From Sabethes cyaneus (lineage: Eukaryota > Arthropoda > Insecta > Diptera > Culicidae): DNA of 64,000 bases. The notes beneath the pieces were generated by a model. That model was not told the origin of the DNA and did not search any database. It was given only the letters and a program-made list of their open reading frames with translations. This document shows, one piece after another, positions 20,138 through 31,885 of the stretch. Position 1 is the first letter of the stretch. Each line of letters begins with the position of its first letter. The translations under genes were made by a program, and so were the position numbers. The DNA lies in contig NC_071355.1 in the NCBI RefSeq assembly GCF_943734655.1, forward strand, positions 32,989,964-33,053,963. The letters run 5' to 3'.

Positions 20138-22355
20138 CCCAGCTAGCATTTTCATATGCATAAAAAAGGTAAAAATCAGCATTACGTACCGATATACATG
20201 CTAAATAAATCGTATTTCATGCGCAAAATTGGCATATCCGTACTATTTTGGAAGCGATATACGTGATTACGAATAATTTGGAGCGTTACGACTATATTAG
20301 TATTGTGGACGATATAAGTGGATATAAGCGGACGATAAAAGGAATGTAATTGTTGGTTATTTTAACGTAAGATAGAATGAACCTGGATACGCACGTAAAC
20401 TCAAAAGCGTTGTGGAGGCTGTAGGAATGAAACAGTATGTTTCAAAACCAACGCGTGTTGGACGGAGTAGCAGCACTATAATTGATCTTGTTTTTTTCAA
20501 ACGATGATGAGTGCAAAGCTAAAGTCGTGGAGGAGTTAACAATTTCTGATCATGAAACCATCTGCATTCAAGTTGGTAATATGGCAGAAATTAACCTCCC
20601 GGTGCGAAATAAGCAAATCGTTTCTTGGAAGCGATATTCAAGAGAGCAGCTGCAAGTCATCCTGCGGGCTGACGAGACACTAACCAGGATCAGTTATTCG
20701 GTGGATGATGCTTCCAAGCAACTAAGCGCCTCACTTATGTCCGCTGTAAAACGACTCACAGAAATTGTTGCTCCAAGATCAGCTGGATCTGGTTTGCACG
20801 AGATACGGCCTACCGAACTTGGAAACGAACTAGAAATTCAGAGTACCTTAGAGAAAATAAGTTACGACGAAACATGTACGTCCGAGAGCTCCAAGTTTTA
20901 AAAAAACAAATCAGTTCAGCATGAAATTGAGAGATGTAGTGGAGATTCTAAGAAACTATGGAAGTGTCTTAAATCGTTGATGAAACCAGGAGGAGATGCT
21001 TCAGCGAAAATCATCTTCGATGTAGAACGTTCTGATGCTGAAACAGCTAAAATGTTGAATACTTTCTTTGTGAAGACTGTAACGCGTAGATAACATTACG
21101 AAACGCGTGATGGTGGATGAGTTTGATGTTATAGCAAACCAAATGCTGCGAATTGTGAATGATTCTCTCCAGTGTGAGGTATTTCCAGATGCGTGGAAGA
21201 AAACGGTGGTGATTCCGATACCGAAAATTGCGAACTCGACAAAACCAGAAAATTACAGACCGATAAACTTATTACCGCTGTACGAGAAGGTGTTAGAGAC
21301 GATTGTGAAAGAGCAACTGCTAACAATTACGATGAGTGTTTCAATGTGATGAACAATGAATTGAGTAACTTCTCTGAATGGTTGAAATGGAAAAAACTTA
21401 AGTTGAACGTTGCTAAAATAAAAGTCCGAATTGACGGAGAAATGGTTCAGCAAGTACAGGTTGTGAAATATCTTGGAGTGATGATTGACGAAAAACTAAA
21501 TTTCAAAGAGCATATTAATTACACGACCCGTAAGGCTGCCTGAAAGTTTGGTGTGCTGTGTAGAATCAATCGTTTCTTGACTACAAATGCAAAGATACTG
21601 ATTTATAAATCAACCATCGTCCCCCACTTCGATTATTGTGCTACAGTCCTGTTTCTTGCATCAAAGCAACAGATGAAACGAATGTAGATTCTCCAGAACA
21701 AAGTTATGCGTTTGATTCTGTGTTGTGATCGACTGACGCCAAGGATGTTTATGTTAGATTGTTTGCAGTGAATGTCTATAAAGCAGCGAGTCGAGTATAA
21801 TACGCTGGTTTTTGTGTATCATGTGACAAAAGAAATGGCACCTCAGTACCTGACAAACACGATAGTGTACGGAAGAGATGTGCACCGCTACCAAACAAGA
21901 CATGCTGGAGATCTCAGACTCCTGAATTTTCGAAAATCGTGCACGCAAAACTCATTATTTTATAAGGGTTACAATTTGTTCAACCAGCTTCCAGAAACAG
22001 CAAAACAGGCAAGCAGTTTAAGAGAATTTAAACAAATCTGTAAGATATTTGTAACGCAAAGAGCCTTGGATTGAGAGAAATAAATGGGAATACACGGAAG
22101 TAAAGTCAGATAAAATGGAATCTCTCTGTATCAAACTATTATCGATAAGTATTTATATACGATTAAGCGCGAGTCGCTCCGTACTACTCTACGATTTTAT
22201 GCTGAACATCGTATTATCGTTATATATCGTCATTATCATTATATACGACAAAAAATCAACTTGATCCCGCTTTATCCGGCTTTAGTTACGATTTCGAGTT
22301 TGTTAGGAGATACGATAGTTTTCGTACATTGATATACGAGTTGGTGCTAGCTGGG
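20138..22355. mobile_element. TIR element (CCCAGCTAGC ends) with a LINE inside
   Basis: CCCAGCTAGCA at 20138-20148 faces its inverted copy GCTAGCTGGG at 22346-22355. Both ends are followed inwards by about 200 bp rich in cgatatacg/atacgat-type motifs (20180-20340 and 22140-22345), absent from the flanks. No clean target duplication is visible, so the superfamily is open. A LINE (about 20345-22090) occupies the centre. Confidence 0.5.
20345..22090 (+). pseudogene. CR1/Jockey-group LINE relic
   Basis: Order of pieces: endonuclease end (SSSTIIDLVFF, then LTISDHETICI), a linker (20560-20900), RT N-terminal block FPDAWKKTVVIPIPKIANS...KPENYRPINLLPLYEKVLETIV, then directly ELSNFSEWLKWKKLKLNVAKIKV and VVKYLGVMIDEKLNFKEHI, and the C-terminal GYNLFNQLPETAKQASSLREFK. 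The central RT with motifs A to C, including FADD, is deleted near 21330. At least one stop (21541) breaks the tail. The C-terminal wording is typical of mosquito CR1-like elements, but clade assignment is by eye. Confidence 0.7.
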
Positions 22356-23006
22356 GATGCATTTTTATACGAATCAACATGCTCCACGCCTTCCAGTGTG
22401 ACGCGGGGCTGTGATGTAACTTGGTCTATGCTTGTCTTGAGATCATTTCCCACAATCCGCAAAAATTTCATAGTCAATCTTAACTTGGCTTGCTGATGCT
22501 GCTCCACTCGAAGCCTCGTTGAAAACAACGTTCCTACTCGGAAGCAATGGTTCATTGTCGTAAAAGTTCTTGATTCAAAATCATAGTGTAACAAAACGAA
22601 TACTTCTGGATTTGTGTTTAAACACTTGTGTTAGGTAGTCAACCAACGGTCGGAAAATCTAGGCGGTCGTTGCTTCACAATTAGCGACGCCATAGCAAAG
22701 GTGAACGTCCGCGACTTTTTCGACAGAATACATTTTGATGCTGCAATCGTTTTCAGAAACGTCCCAGAGAGCCCCGAGAAGTCGGTTTCGTCGTTGTTTT
22801 CCATATGTGGCAGACCATGTCCGTCGCACGCGGTGATGTAGTGTACTATGCGTGATGCATGAATTCGTGTAATTTTCAGATACTAATTCACCATTCATAA
22901 CGATGCGTTTAAAATTAAATTGCAACGAACGTTTCACGTCAAAGAACGAATTGTAAACCGGTGCTAGAGCTTCAAATTGGAAGATAAAAGCAATCATTTT
23001 TATCAC
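22286..23006 (-). other. two unrecognised ORFs inside the host intron
   Basis: Two open frames follow each other on the minus strand: 23006-22659 (about 115 codons, first Met in IKMIAFIFQFEALAP) and about 22651-22286 (about 120 codons, includes LLHYDFESRTFTTMNHCFRVG). The first has a pattern around FNFKRIVMNGEL that faintly recalls insect DUF1091 (DM8) secreted proteins, a weak resemblance. No good splice pair joins them. The left ORF overlaps the right end of the TIR element, so part of it may be transposon. Either a decayed host gene or chance. Confidence 0.25.
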
Positions 23007-23009
23007 GCT

Positions 23010-23870
23010 TTTTAGGAGAACACCTTGAGAAACACTTATTTAAAAGCGTTTTGCTTCTGAAAAGTTACTAACTGTACTCAGTCTTCGAATGAAAGTAACA
23101 GAATTGAGCTAACTAACATACTTTTTGAATTAGAGCTAATTTAAAGCGAACAGAACCGGAAACTAAAAATGTTTAATAATTTTGTGATGGTTGAGATTTG
23201 ACCATAGAAGGGTAGAAGGGTTTTTTTTTCGTTAAATATGGTCCCCTATCATCCCCGGAAATATGTCCACAAAGTAACCTAACACCCTGTATAGAATCAA
23301 CGTACGCACTTAAATGCGTTTACTTGTAAATCAGTTGGGTTTAGCTAAAGCCCACTTAAAACTACTTTAAAAAATGTTGGTGTACAAATTTAGATTGTGA
23401 AAAAAAGTTTCAACCAAAACCGCAGACTAAAGCTGAATAATTTTGCACTGATATTGACTGCAACAAATATTGAAAATATTAGTTTTTCGTATTTTCATGG
23501 TGTCAAAAATATCCCAGTTTTTACATTTTTTATGGAAAGTGGAGAACATAACATATGTATCTATAATTCAGAAATGTATAATTGTTATGTAGCTATTGAG
23601 ACATAATTTTAAAAGAAATAAAGTAAGGAAAATACAATGGGAGACGCATGGTGTTTTGTTTATATCTGCAATGAAACGGATATTTCTGGTCCGTCTATGA
23701 CAATTAAAATTTTTTTCATGAGTTTCAAAGTAGTTCTTTTGAGTTTTTTGTTTTTCAAATGATTCCTTAAATTACCTATGGACCCATTATGTAAAGTAAA
23801 TGATTACAATGCATTATCGGTGGCGATGACTTCTTCAATTTGCTCCTACTCATTATACTCAACAATTTGC
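23010..23870. other. intron sequence, no gene recognised
   Basis: AT-rich with short ORFs only. I see no repeat boundaries or motifs. Confidence 0.4.
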
Positions 23871-23875
23871 TTTAC

Positions 23876-24113
23876 CTGGCAGCACAACGAACTCCTCCGC
23901 TCCATCGGTGGAACCATCCGTGATAGCAGGCGTGACTAGGGTTGGTGTTTGACTGGGTGACGCAATGGCCACCGTAGAGGAGGTGACATTCAGCACGTCC
24001 AGAAGCAACCCCGTCGATGGCGAGGGTAACGGCAGAGGGGTAAGTGGCGAGCTGGGTAGTTTGTCGAGCGTGTTCAATGCATTCACACTGGCCACATAAC
24101 CGGAGGACGTCAT
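23876..24113 (-). CDS. same gene, exon 1 of those recognised (probable N-terminus)
   Basis: The ATG at 24113 is the first in frame; a TGA lies 36 bases upstream and no AG acceptor lies between them. If this exon is read from its start, translation must begin here. It encodes 79 codons plus one base up to donor CCAG|GTAAAG. The product is rich in Ser, Thr and Pro (PSSPLTPLPLPSPSTG, ASPSQTPTLVTP) with one N-glycosylation sequon (NVT, 42-44), so it resembles a mucin-type extracellular stalk. It has no signal peptide, so the protein would be a signal-anchor type with the N-terminus outside. Alternatively a longer isoform splices into an acceptor inside this exon and brings an ectodomain from exons to the right. 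Codon 80 (Gly) is completed by exon 2. Confidence 0.68.
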
Positions 24114-24150
24114 GATTTTGCCGTCGGCGGCAGGATGGTATGTTCATCAA

Positions 24151-27017
24151 ACTGTACTGCTACTCCTATACAATACAGAGCCACAGTTCCACGTGGTCGC
24201 CGCGCACAACCCTGGCAACTAAACTGGCGCCGCCAGTCGCCCCCGGAACGGTGCGGCGCGTCTCGGTCTCGGTCTAGCCCGTTCGATACACAAATAAATG
24301 CACACTTGTTGCTCTAAAGTGATTATCGCATACACACGCTCGCACAATATTTGCTCGTCGAAATGATTTATCCTATTTCTGTTTCACATTTCCACTGATT
24401 CCACAACACTCAGCAGGCGACGGGAGAGTGCAGTGGGAAAGTCCCAACGTAACGTCCGATTAGTTCTGGTATTATTAGATTACTGAGACTGAAAATGTTT
24501 CCTGCTGCTGAATATTGTAGAATCGTGTACGTCAAAAAAGTGACGGCCGTCTTGGCTGGCTGGAGAGGCGCGTTGAAGTGAAGTGTAGATGAATGGAGAA
24601 ATATATTCCGTAGCAGTGAAAAGCTTGAAATGATGGCATGTGCTAAAATATAATGTGTCTCCTTTGGATGAACTACTAGTTTTTTACATTTGATAATGCT
24701 GAATGCCATAATTGCACTTAAAAGTGTTTCATTCATTTTGATAAATTGTTTATTTCCTCATATTACAAGCAACACTGCATTGAAACTTGATAAAACATGG
24801 TAAACCATATAAGTGTGATGCAAACTTAATTATTCAAACAAATCAACCAACAACAACATAATAAAAACGAAAGCATCGTGTTCTACCTACACGTTAGCGT
24901 TGTTATTTTCGAGCTATTAGTAATCGGATTAGTGCAATCATTCCGCCCGAACGAGCGGGCACCGAGGGAGGTTCAACAGAAAGAATCCATCAATTGTATG
25001 CTAATGTTCGCATGCCCATAACGAGTGCATCAAGTGTTTTCCCCAATTAGGGAACCACCCTCTCCAGACTGACCGATGGATAGCGTGCACAAATAGTGAT
25101 TTCGTTTTCATTTTCCTATTGTATTTCCGGACCGGTGGCAAGTAAAACACCGCCAGGAAGAGGTACCAAGCTTTGGAAGCTCACAGCAATTGTGCGACTG
25201 ATGGTGGGGGAGGGACGTGACTACGATCTATTCTGTAGGTACTTGCCGTCAATAGCCAACAGGTAGTTGTCATTCGAAGCTCAATATATGTATTTATGGG
25301 ACCAGTCGATGGTACTCGATCGATGACCAAATTCGATAAACGCAGTTCAGTCAGATTAAGGCTTCTTATACGTTCTGATGGGGAAGCCGATTTCAATGTC
25401 AAGCGAATGATGGTGGAATTAGTAAGCAGTCGCACTTAGTATTGGACTGGATTTGTTTATAAAACATTTTCTAATCTCTGCGCGCCAGCGAAGTTTTGCG
25501 TAACACGAAGAGGATAAACCGAATAAATCCTCATATAACTTGACACTAATTTTCCTAAGCTATATTTTCAACTCAATTATTTGATAAAACTTTGACTGCA
25601 AAGTTGCCACTTCTACAGAACGAACCAATTCTAAGATACTAAACGTGGAACGTGCTCATCGATCTTCACAATCGGTACGCCTATCCGTATATCTATTTGC
25701 ATACCTCGTAAGACTGGCTAAAAACTTTGATTTCACGTAGAAAAAGAGCTTAAAACAAAAGTTAACAGATTGAGAGCAACTCCCTCGTTCCGGTTGTTTG
25801 GTAAAGTCCCAGGACCGGCAAACCGTCTTCTCTGGCGGCGGCGAACCAAACAATCGTACCAACACAATAATCGCTCGAGGGAAAAGACTCCTTTACCGTG
25901 AAAGGGAAATCCGGAAACTGAAGAAGGGATTCGTTGTTCAACAAAAACCGATTTAATGAACCAGTTGAATTGTGCCGCTGGATGGGGCCTTTTCGGTTTT
26001 ATCACCGGGCAGCACCTATAGTGAAGGTGGCTCTGATGTATTAAACAGGCAAAAGTTCAACAATCTTTACTGGCCTAAGTTGACTTCGCTTAAATGTTAT
26101 TTTGTTCTTTGGTGTTCTCACTGGCACTAGGCACTGGTTTTATGGTGTTTCTTGTATGCGAAGAAAACTTCGATTGAAAACTTTCAATAAGAGCTACAAT
26201 TTCAATTGGAACAATATCAAACTTCGTGTTCCAACTTCGAGGACTTTGGAATGAATTCTTGCTAATGGGATAAAATCGTGTGATTATTATACATAATCGT
26301 CTTTGTTAAAATGTCTTTCATCCGATGAGATATTCAGTATACCAGGGAAAGTGAGACAACTCAGATTTTCACTTGGTTTGCTTCCTGTTAACATTTTGCG
26401 TGATTTCTTTCATAACAGTTCATCAATTGTAAAATTATTTGCACTGTTTGTATCTGTTAGATATCTGTAAGGTATGTTTTCACTAACATAAAGAGAAAAG
26501 CAATAACTTATATTCCTTTTTAAAGATGTTCGGTAAATTTAAGAGTTCAAATTTTGGATCACATTTAGTTGGAGTGATTCAAACTTCGAACAGCCACGGC
26601 GTTTTCAGTTTATTTTCTCAGGAAAATGAATTATGTTGAAAAAGAAATTAAGCAAACTTAATTTTCATGTGAAAAGACTTTTACTTAACCACGGGAGTCG
26701 TAATTAAAAACTATTGTTGTGTGTAGTAAAAACTACACAATAAGTGGGTTTATACAATTCAATTTGAACTTTTGTTGACGTTCATTTTCATCAAAATGTT
26801 GAGTAACAAAATCGGCCGATTTTGATGAGATGGCTATCTGGCTGTTCTGAATGCTTCACAGGACAGCTAGTTTCGGTGGTTTCAGAGAGATTAGACATCA
26901 GTAAATAATCTTCAGTGTTTATCACTTTTTGTTTCATGGATATAACTGCAGTGAAAATGTCGAAATGCAGTTAAAGCCTGTGGAAGTATAAGGAGACAAT
27001 TCTTCGACTGATAAATC
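24151..27017. other. no gene recognised; 5' flank of the host gene at its left end
   Basis: 24120-24270 is GC-rich (gccgtcggcggcagg, gcgccgccagtcgccc) directly upstream of the putative start, so it may be 5' UTR or promoter-proximal. The rest holds only short ORFs. No TATA box or initiator could be assigned with confidence. Confidence 0.35.
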
Positions 27018-27215
27018 ATGTAGTGAATGATTTCAACATCTTAAGAAGGGTGACTTCAGTGTTGGGAAAAGGCCCCGTTCTGGGCATCCAAACGAGTTAG
27101 ATTACGAATTGAATTGATTGCATTACTTGATGATGATCCGATTCAAACACAAAAGAGACTTGCTGAATCATTGGGAGTGACACAACATGCAATTTGTGCG
27201 ATTTACATCAACGGA
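27018..27215 (+). pseudogene. mariner-type transposase N-terminal relic
   Basis: With one frameshift the plus strand reads FQHLKKGDFSVGKRPRSGHPNELDYEL, then IALLDDDPIQTQKRLAESLGVTQHAI. This matches the N-terminal helix-turn-helix region of mariner transposases (WF.RFKSGDFD.ED..RSGRP, then QT...LA..LGVS..TV), which binds the inverted repeats. The catalytic D,D34D half is not found downstream; 27220-27630 is not recognisable. Confidence 0.68.
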
Positions 27216-27782
27216 AATGATTCATAACTAGGTTGAAACATTTGAGTGCAGTAAAGTCTGACTAAAAGTAAATCCGGGCGCCTCTAATGCATTACCGGCA
27301 CGCATCTTGTGGTAGGAGCTGGAACCATTTGACATGACATTGTTTACCTGTTTATGAAGAACAACTGGTGCAAGTTATGCCAAAATATTCCACCACGTTG
27401 CGGGGCAGAACAGAATGGAACTTGAACGACGTAAAAAATATTGCACAAACACCTGGAAAATTCAGAGTGGTCTGCATTAACGTTGCTAAGTATATCAGAA
27501 TCAACAGTGTGTAATGTTTTCAAGGATGATACGGCAAATCTAGGTATAGAAAGGTGGTAAAAAACTCAAGAAAATCAGAACTAGAGACCGAGAACTACTG
27601 AGGAGGAAGCAATTAAGATGCGTTAAGTTCAATCCTGGCTGGTAAACGGCTGAATAATGCGTACCGTCGGTGCCTTGTGCACGTGTAGACATAAAAAAAG
27701 ACTCTACAGTGGTTCATAACCTCTTATTCAGAAACTCCTATTCCTACCTCCTCGTGGTACCAGCCGGGATACGGACAACCCA

Positions 27783-28505
27783 CGCGACGAAAAAGGACTA
27801 TGGATTGGAAACTAGGGACGTGGAACTGCCGATCTCTCAACTTCCAAGGAAGCACTCGAGTGCTTTCCGACGTATTGAAGAGCCGCAAGTTCGACGTCGT
27901 AGCGCTCCAGGAGGTGTGCTGGAAGAGCTCAATGGTACGTACGTTCAGAGATGGACATACCATTTACGAGAGCTGCGGCAACACGCACGAGCTGGGTACA
28001 GCTTTCATAGTGATGGGCGAGATGTGGGTGATTGGGTGATTTACCGCCTCCAAGAACACGGCCGACACAGAATCCATCACAAGTACACCTGGATGTCACC
28101 AAATCAGACAGAATCACAGATCGACCACGTTTTGATCGACAGTTGGCCAGACGTCGCCGCAAACCACGCGCATTCACTCGAAGCTGCGCTGCCGGAAGTG
28201 GACGAGCAGGATGAAGCCCCTCTCGAGGACTGTTGGAACACTATCAAAACAGCCATCAGCAGTGTAGTGGAGAGCTCCATCGGGCATGTGGCCCAGAATC
28301 AGCGGATTGATTGGTTTGACGATGAATGTAGGAGGGTGATGGATGAGGAGAACGCTGCGCGGGCGGCCAAGTTGCGCAGTGCCACACGTCAGAACGTGGA
28401 AAGACACAAACAGAACAAGATGCAGCGAAACCAAATCTTTCGGGAGAAAAAGCGCTACCTGGAAGAGCAGGAATATGCAGAGTTGGAGCGGCTGCATCGT
28501 TAGCA
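27783..28505 (+). pseudogene. RTE-type LINE relic (copy D), 5' half
   Basis: MDWKLGTWNCRSLNFQGSTR begins the endonuclease at 27800, followed by VVALQEVCWKSS and THELGTAFIVMGEM. A deletion then joins this to the end of the endonuclease in another frame (HKYTWMSPNQTESQIDHVLIDS), the linker (NQRIDWFDDECRRVMDEENAARAAK) and FREKKRYLEEQEYAELERLHR. It stops at a TAG at 28501, just where RT would start. It is of the same subfamily as the copies at 7845 and 61290. The upstream 27640-27690 resembles the LINE piece at 13682-13740. Confidence 0.78.
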
Positions 28506-28549
28506 AAGTTAACAAAGTTTTAACAAAGAAAAATCTGACATAGCCTAAC

Positions 28550-28860
28550 CGTAAGGAGGTTCTGTAGCCGCAAGGTAACCGAGTCTGCTTTGACAAGCGA
28601 ATGGTTATGGGTTTGAATCTTAGTAGAGGCAGGCCATTCGACGTCAAACTGACTTTAGCATGGGTTTATTCTCAGGCCCCTCACCCACCCTTCCTTCATG
28701 CTGAATTCTATATTATCCCGATATGGCCCATTGACAGTGCAAAAATGAGACCCTTATTTGCGCCAGGGCTATAATTGGGGGCAGCGCTGTCATGTGGAAC
28801 GAGGTGGGTAAAGTAGAGAAAAGCATTGAAGGAAGGGTACCCAATTACACAGAAGCACGC
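28550..28860 (+). mobile_element. tRNA-derived SINE (probable)
   Basis: TAGCCGCAAGG at 28566 resembles a polymerase III A box, and GGGTTTGAATCTT at about 28609 a B box (consensus GGTTCGANTCC), at tRNA-like spacing. A body of about 250 bp follows. No clear 3' tail or target duplication is visible, so the end is approximate. Confidence 0.5.
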
Positions 28861-29189
28861 ATAAAGTTCAATAAGCATTTCGCTCACTCAATAGCAATTA
28901 TAGCAAAAATAAATGCAGTGTGGGTTATACTATAAACACCCGAGCGATATCACAATAGATCAAACGATACTGGTCGCAGTGATGAGTCCATACAGGAAAA
29001 AACCGTAAGGAGTTTATTCAGGAAATGGAGAATTATTTTCAGTTAAAAGCTATTTTGGTTGAAATTGAGTGTTCTTTTGACTAAAAAGATAATACTGAAA
29101 TAATAGAAGCCAAATGTTAAAATTTTGCCCCCAGTTGGCATTGAGATGCAGTGAAGCTGCTGCTAACAACTTATCTTGCATGATTTTAA

Positions 29190-29625
29190 ACTTCGTTCTT
29201 GAAGTGATCCGACGAGCAGATTTCGAAACCGGTGGTTTGATTTTCAGTAAAGGCAGCAAACTTCTTGACTACGCAGGTGACTTTGATATTAAAACCAGAA
29301 ACTTTGCCACTGCAGAGGCCATTTGCGCTAAACTGAAAGCGGAGGCTAGGATGATTCGGCCCAGAATAAACGCGTCGAAGATTAAATACATGAATGACAG
29401 AAGCTCAAACGAAACGAACGTGCTTTTTTCGCGGACGGTAATCGTTGACGGCGACGAACGAAAAGTGGTAGATGTGTTCGCGTATGTAGGATCGCTGATA
29501 GCCGTGGACAACACAAATAAGAAGATCCAGCGGTCTTGCTGCTCACCAATTACGGACAGCATAAATCCGCAGACAAAAGAACGATACCCGCTATCTTTGA
29601 ATTTATCCTGTGGGCCAGAAGTAGA
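29190..29625 (+). pseudogene. RTE-type LINE fragment (RT C-terminal half)
   Basis: LEVIRRADFETGGLIFSKGSKLLDYAGDFDIKTRNF corresponds to the motif C region; FADD has become YAGD. It is followed by AEAICAKLKAEARMIRPRINASKIKYM and VVDVFAYVGSLIAVDNT. It opens directly from non-coding sequence and ends in a shifted frame near 29625. Confidence 0.7.
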
Positions 29626-30089
29626 ATAGTATCAGCTTTCAATGAACAGCGAAACAGGAGAAAGCGACCTGATTTCTTCAAACAAAATGTGCGTTTTCAA
29701 TGGATGTGAAAGTGCTCAGAAGGCATGATTTGTGAGAAATGAACACGAAAGGAGATATTAAGGAAAAACGGATTTTTTTAGGTCCACCCAGACCAAAAAA
29801 TTTTTAATTACCCCAGTCCATCAACCATAAAAGATAGGGCTTTCATTTCTTTAGCAAAGTTACTCAAAATTTAATGTTCTTTGATTTTGCAGAACATTTT
29901 ATTCAGCTAACTTCAACCATAAAAAAGTTTATATTATACACACGCCTACTATGATGATCACCCTAATGCCATATACAGCACAAAATGCGGAAGTTGAAAT
30001 AACAAATTTTCTCTGAAGATACTTTAAACCTAGGACTAACGGTTTAAGCGTAATTACTTTTGTTCATCTAGATTTGGGTTTCATCCCAC

Positions 30090-30620
30090 GGTGCGGCGTC
30101 TTCGAACAGGACAATAAACCTGCATTGCCTTTCGCAAAACGCTACGATCAAAAGGCATAAGCCGCCGTACGAACCCCCTACTAGACCGGTAGTTTTTATA
30201 GATTTAACAATAGTGATACATACGCGCCTTTGCGGACGACATTTGGAGGAGTACAAACTGAAAGCTAAGAGCAGCAGAGGTGCATGAATCAAGGGTAATA
30301 TTTGGGGCGAGCCAACCACTGGTTGAAAGCCCCAATGAAAAAAGTTAATAAATAAATAGATACTGCTTGTGGAGACGTACATTTGGCGAAAATCGGTAAG
30401 CCACGATGTACCGGATAGGTCGTAAGGAAAACAGTTGTTCACAACAACCCCACCGGCACCCAGAACAGAGGGACTCAACGTGCGAGATGGCTCGTTCAGG
30501 TCTAGATTGACATTTTTTATTTTTTAAATAAAAAAGCTGCGACTTCAGAGACGCCTGAGAAATGAGCGACGAGTAACCGTAACCCAAGATCGAGTTGAAT
30601 AGAACTGAAAACAGCAAGAA
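30090..30620 (+). pseudogene. RTE-type LINE C-terminal remnants
   Basis: Scattered pieces survive: a LLDR/IRPVV-like 'ctagaccggtagttttt', a GGVQT-like 'tttggaggagtacaaac', then NNPTGTQNRGTQRARWLVQV near 30440-30510, matching the RGAQRARW motif of the other copies. Frames change repeatedly. Confidence 0.6.
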
Positions 30621-31369
30621 CCAACCCGGCTCTAAGCTGCTGCTGACAACGACGAGGATCGTACAACATACCCCGTAAACATTCCTGTGCTCTAAACAGC
30701 TGGCTGTGATATTTCAAGCTTAAAAGTATAGAACAAATTTTCGTTTGGTGGGGGAGGGGGGTTTGAACCTCCAAAACATTGCTACTGGGTGTGGCGATGT
30801 GGCAGACAGAGTTCGTGGTTACTGATAAACTCGCAAAGAAGGCCATGATCTGGCAAGGAATACGTGGTTGTGGTCTGAAGACTCACTCTTTCATCACTTC
30901 CTCAACAATGACATGACATCCGCTGGATCATTGTCAGAATCTAGGAGGAAGAACAAATGCCAGAGGAGCGGTTGGGTTGCCTCATTTGCCTTATTTTTGT
31001 AAAACGTCGACATTTGTGTAAAACCTTTCGAGACATTACATTACTCAATTCTGCCTATAAATTGCTCTCCCATATCCTGTTCTGTTTGTATTTGTATGTA
31101 TTTGTATTTGTATTTGTATGTATAGGTGTATAGCTCTGGGTAGCAGTTGAAGCAAAGCAGAATGTGAGCATGCGGGAAGAAAGATGTGTGAGTTTTATGC
31201 TTCTTGCTATGAAAACAGAAAAACTCACGCGTGAGTTTTTTATGCATAGGATCAAGTTGACATGATTCACAGTTGATTTTGATTTTTGATGAGTTTTGAG
31301 ATCGTTTTTAACATCTCTGGTTACCAGACAAGTTCCGGGTGTAAAACTTGCAGACGCATAATCTGTTTG

Positions 31370-31885
31370 TGGACATTAAGGCCGCGTGCGATTCAGTCAA
31401 ACGAAATGAGCATTGGTAGATAATTCTAGAATATTATTTTCTGACTAAACTTTTTATGCCTGATTAGTGTGACGCTGATTGGGTCAAAACCATGCGTCAG
31501 AATGGCGAATGAGATTTCAGCCACTTTTATGAAATTAAAGTGAGAGGATGCATTCTTTAGCCTGCTATTTAACATTGCCTTGGAAGGTGCAATACATAGA
31601 GCAAACGTGGAAAGGAATGGGACTAATATCACAAAATCTCACATGATTCGATCAATTTTGGTGGCAAGATGGAAAATGGAGTGTGGCGCAGACACGTGAA
31701 CCACGAGCTGTATCAAGTATACAACTATGGTGATATAGGAAAAGTAGTCCAGTGTGGTAGGCTGCAGTGGGCTAGGCACGTGGTCAGAATCCAAGAAAGA
31801 GTACCAACACTATTTTCAGAAGAGACTGCAGGATAATTCGTTCGGCGCAGGATCAAACGTGGACCGTCACCATTAAAGTAAAGTA
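31370..31885 (+). pseudogene. RTE-type LINE remnants
   Basis: VDIKAACDSVKR (motif A region, Tyr lost), CILSCLLFNIALEGAIHRANVERNGT, then ENGVWRRHVNHELYQVYN and RLQWARHVVRIQE near the C-terminus. Sequence between these blocks is deleted. Confidence 0.65.

Larger units (their letters stand above)
13005..23875 (-). other. 10.9-kb intron filled with nested transposons
   Basis: The donor CCAG|GTAAAG at 23875 and the acceptor TGCAG at 12999 leave matching phases: one base before, two after, giving Gly. In between lie the ribozyme-like relic at 13.27 kb, a Jockey-like LINE split by a BEL element, an RTE relic, a TIR element with LINE cargo and two unassigned ORFs. Most insertions are on the plus strand, antisense to the gene. 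Confidence 0.7.
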
